Origin: [Mycobacterium] fortunisiensis | Lineage (GTDB): Bacteria > Actinomycetota > Actinomycetes > Mycobacteriales > Mycobacteriaceae | Reading direction: 5' to 3' | Length of the DNA stretch: 64,000 bases | Assembly: GCF_019050325.1 (NCBI RefSeq) | Contig: NZ_VOMB01000010.1 | Coordinates: 124,001 to 188,000 of the forward strand | In this document: positions 63,004 through 64,000 of the stretch, in pieces | Numbering within the stretch: position 1 is the first letter of the stretch | How the letters are laid out: every line of letters begins with the position of its first letter | The notes under the pieces: generated by a model | What the model was told of the DNA's origin: nothing | What the model saw: the letters and a program-made list of their open reading frames with translations, nothing else | Databases searched by the model: none | Program-made: the position numbers and the translations under genes

Positions 63004-63719
63004 CGTGCCGCCCCGAACAGCCGGCCCAGCCCGGGTATCGGTGGCACCGAACCGATCAGGGCCAGGCCCTTCCACACCGTGACCTGGTTCGCGGTGAGCA
63101 CCGGCTTGCCGATGGCGGACTCCAGCTCATCGATGAAACCCAGTGTGTGCATGGCGGTGTCGGGCACCAGTACCGCATCGGCCTCGGGGTGATCGGCCGC
63201 GCGCACCATCGCGGTGACCGTCCCCGGCTCCAGCCGGCCCACTTCCGCGGCGGTGACGATGCCGTGGCTTCCCGCCGACACCACGTCCACACCGTCACCG
63301 GACAGGAACGCGACGAAGTGGGCCGCCACCTCCTCGGGGTAGGACGCGGCGACCGCCACCCGGCGTATACCCAAGTACTGCAACGCATCTACGAAGGCGA
63401 TCGACGTGGAGGACGCGGGGACACCAGCGGCCGCGGCCACGTCGTCGGCCTGCCGTCGCGCCCCGTCCCGGCCGAACACGAAGCTGCCCGAGGTGCATGC
63501 CCACATCATCGAGTCCGGACGTGTGGGTCCCAGTCGCGCGACACCGTCGGTCAGGCGTTCGGTCCGGCCGAGATCCAGGAGCGCATCGACGCGATGCGCA
63601 TCCTCACCGACCGTTGTGATCGCGACCGGAAGCCTCAGGGTGGGGTGGGCGTGTGATTCCAGGACGGCGAAGTCGTCCTCGGCGCTGTGGCCGGGATAGA
63701 GAATCCCTACCGTGGCCAT
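63000..63719 (-). CDS. Asp/Glu-racemase-fold protein (maleate isomerase/arylmalonate decarboxylase-like)
   Basis: Protein of 239 residues of the Asp/Glu/hydantoin racemase superfamily, closest in style to maleate cis-trans isomerase and arylmalonate decarboxylase. The first catalytic cysteine is in MWACTSGSFVFG. The place of the second, usually a C-T/N motif, reads VLVPDTAMHTLG, so there is an aspartate and no cysteine. A one-cysteine enzyme fits decarboxylase-type chemistry, though the substrate is unknown. It lies 25 bases after a similar gene and overlaps the GntR start. Confidence 0.85.
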   Translation of the reverse strand: MATVGILYPGHSAEDDFAVLESHAHPTLRLPVAITTVGEDAHRVDALLDLGRTERLTDGVARLGPTRPDSMMWACTSGSFVFGRDGARRQADDVAAAAGVPASSTSIAFVDALQYLGIRRVAVAASYPEEVAAHFVAFLSGDGVDVVSAGSHGIVTAAEVGRLEPGTVTAMVRAADHPEADAVLVPDTAMHTLGFIDELESAIGKPVLTANQVTVWKGLALIGSVPPIPGLGRLFGAAR

Positions 63720-63744
63720 GCAGTTGTCCTTTCGAGGTGCACCG

Positions 63745-64000
63745 TCAGGCTTCCAACAACCGTTGGCCGGCGCCGACGGCTTTGCGTCCGGCGACCGACA
63801 ACGCCGCCCACATCGTCACCTGGTTGGCCGTGATCACCGGCTTGTCGAGCTCACGTTCGAGCCGGGTGATCAGGTCATAGGTGGGCAGGTTCGTGCAGCT
63901 GATCACGATCGCCTGCGCCTCGCGGCAGTCGGCGCTGCGGACCAGCTCGGCCGTCGTCTCGTAGGGGACCGACCAGATCCGCGATGTCATCCCCAAACCG
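63745..64000 (-). CDS. Second Asp/Glu-racemase-fold protein, N-terminus cut by window edge
   Basis: C-terminal 85 or so residues of a second Asp/Glu racemase-superfamily protein; the frame continues past the right edge. The second catalytic cysteine is present (AIVISCTNLPTYDLI), followed by the family's C-terminal KPVITANQVTMWAALSVAG, nearly the same as in the neighbouring gene (KPVLTANQVTVWKGLAL). The two are thus tandem relatives. This copy keeps the C-terminal cysteine that the neighbour lacks. Confidence 0.85.
   Translation of the reverse strand, partial: GLGMTSRIWSVPYETTAELVRSADCREAQAIVISCTNLPTYDLITRLERELDKPVITANQVTMWAALSVAGRKAVGAGQRLLEA

Overview
This is a GC-rich actinobacterial window from the Mycobacteriaceae, most likely an environmental, Mycolicibacterium-type mycobacterium. 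The evidence is the ribosomal protein block (S10 and spc operons), a complete mycofactocin locus just upstream of it in the order known from M. tuberculosis Rv0691-Rv0697, AtsA plus its activating enzyme immediately before rplN as in Rv0711-Rv0712, frequent GTG starts, 4-base gene overlaps, and a DUF3556 membrane protein.

Layout. 1-1830: an ECF sigma factor translationally coupled to a VOC protein (cut by the left edge) and a PhyH-type dioxygenase. 1896-9183: the mycofactocin system: divergent regulator mftR, a 31-residue precursor gene mftA, then mftB, C, D, E, F and G. 9113-15251: a DHA2-type drug exporter with its divergent TetR repressor, a cytochrome P450, a lipoprotein carboxylesterase, a SnoaL-like protein and a DUF4442 hotdog protein. 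15501-21243: promoter, leader, the 11 genes of the S10 operon (rpsJ to rpsQ) and a strong terminator. 21337-54416: a 33-kb accessory island that separates S10 from spc (three genes occupy this place in M. tuberculosis). 54431-58887: the spc operon (rplN to rplO) with its promoter and a terminator. 58918-64000: sppA, an MFS transporter, a GntR regulator and two Asp/Glu-racemase-fold proteins, the last cut by the right edge.

The island has three parts. (a) 22.3-33.1 kb: a tightly coupled operon for a cellulose-synthase-like exopolysaccharide machine (BcsB-like protein, exosortase-like membrane protein without cysteine, processive GT2 synthase, GT-C-like membrane glycosyltransferase), accompanied by an Ag85-fold membrane esterase, a lipase-like lipoprotein that has lost its catalytic serine, and a parallel beta-helix protein. 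(b) 33.3-42.1 kb: a zinc alcohol dehydrogenase, then an operon on the opposite strand of acyl-CoA ligase, DUF3556 membrane protein, CrtI-like FAD oxidoreductase and two SDRs, with a divergent PucR-type regulator. (c) 42.1-54.4 kb: two divergent DUF1254 proteins, an SdsA-type alkylsulfatase, a large LuxR/MalT-like ATPase regulator, a Nudix hydrolase, and a formylglycine arylsulfatase with its own formylglycine-generating enzyme.

The most interesting signals beyond individual genes are these. Three copies of one palindrome, CTCACCCA-NNN-TGGGTGAG, lie in front of the polysaccharide operon, the alcohol dehydrogenase and the DUF1254 pair, so the island looks like a co-ordinated regulon. The S10 and spc promoters match in architecture and share an 11-base initially transcribed sequence. 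A 39-codon, signal-peptide-like gene is translationally coupled to a DUF1254 protein. All functional statements are read from sequence and family knowledge; no searches were run.
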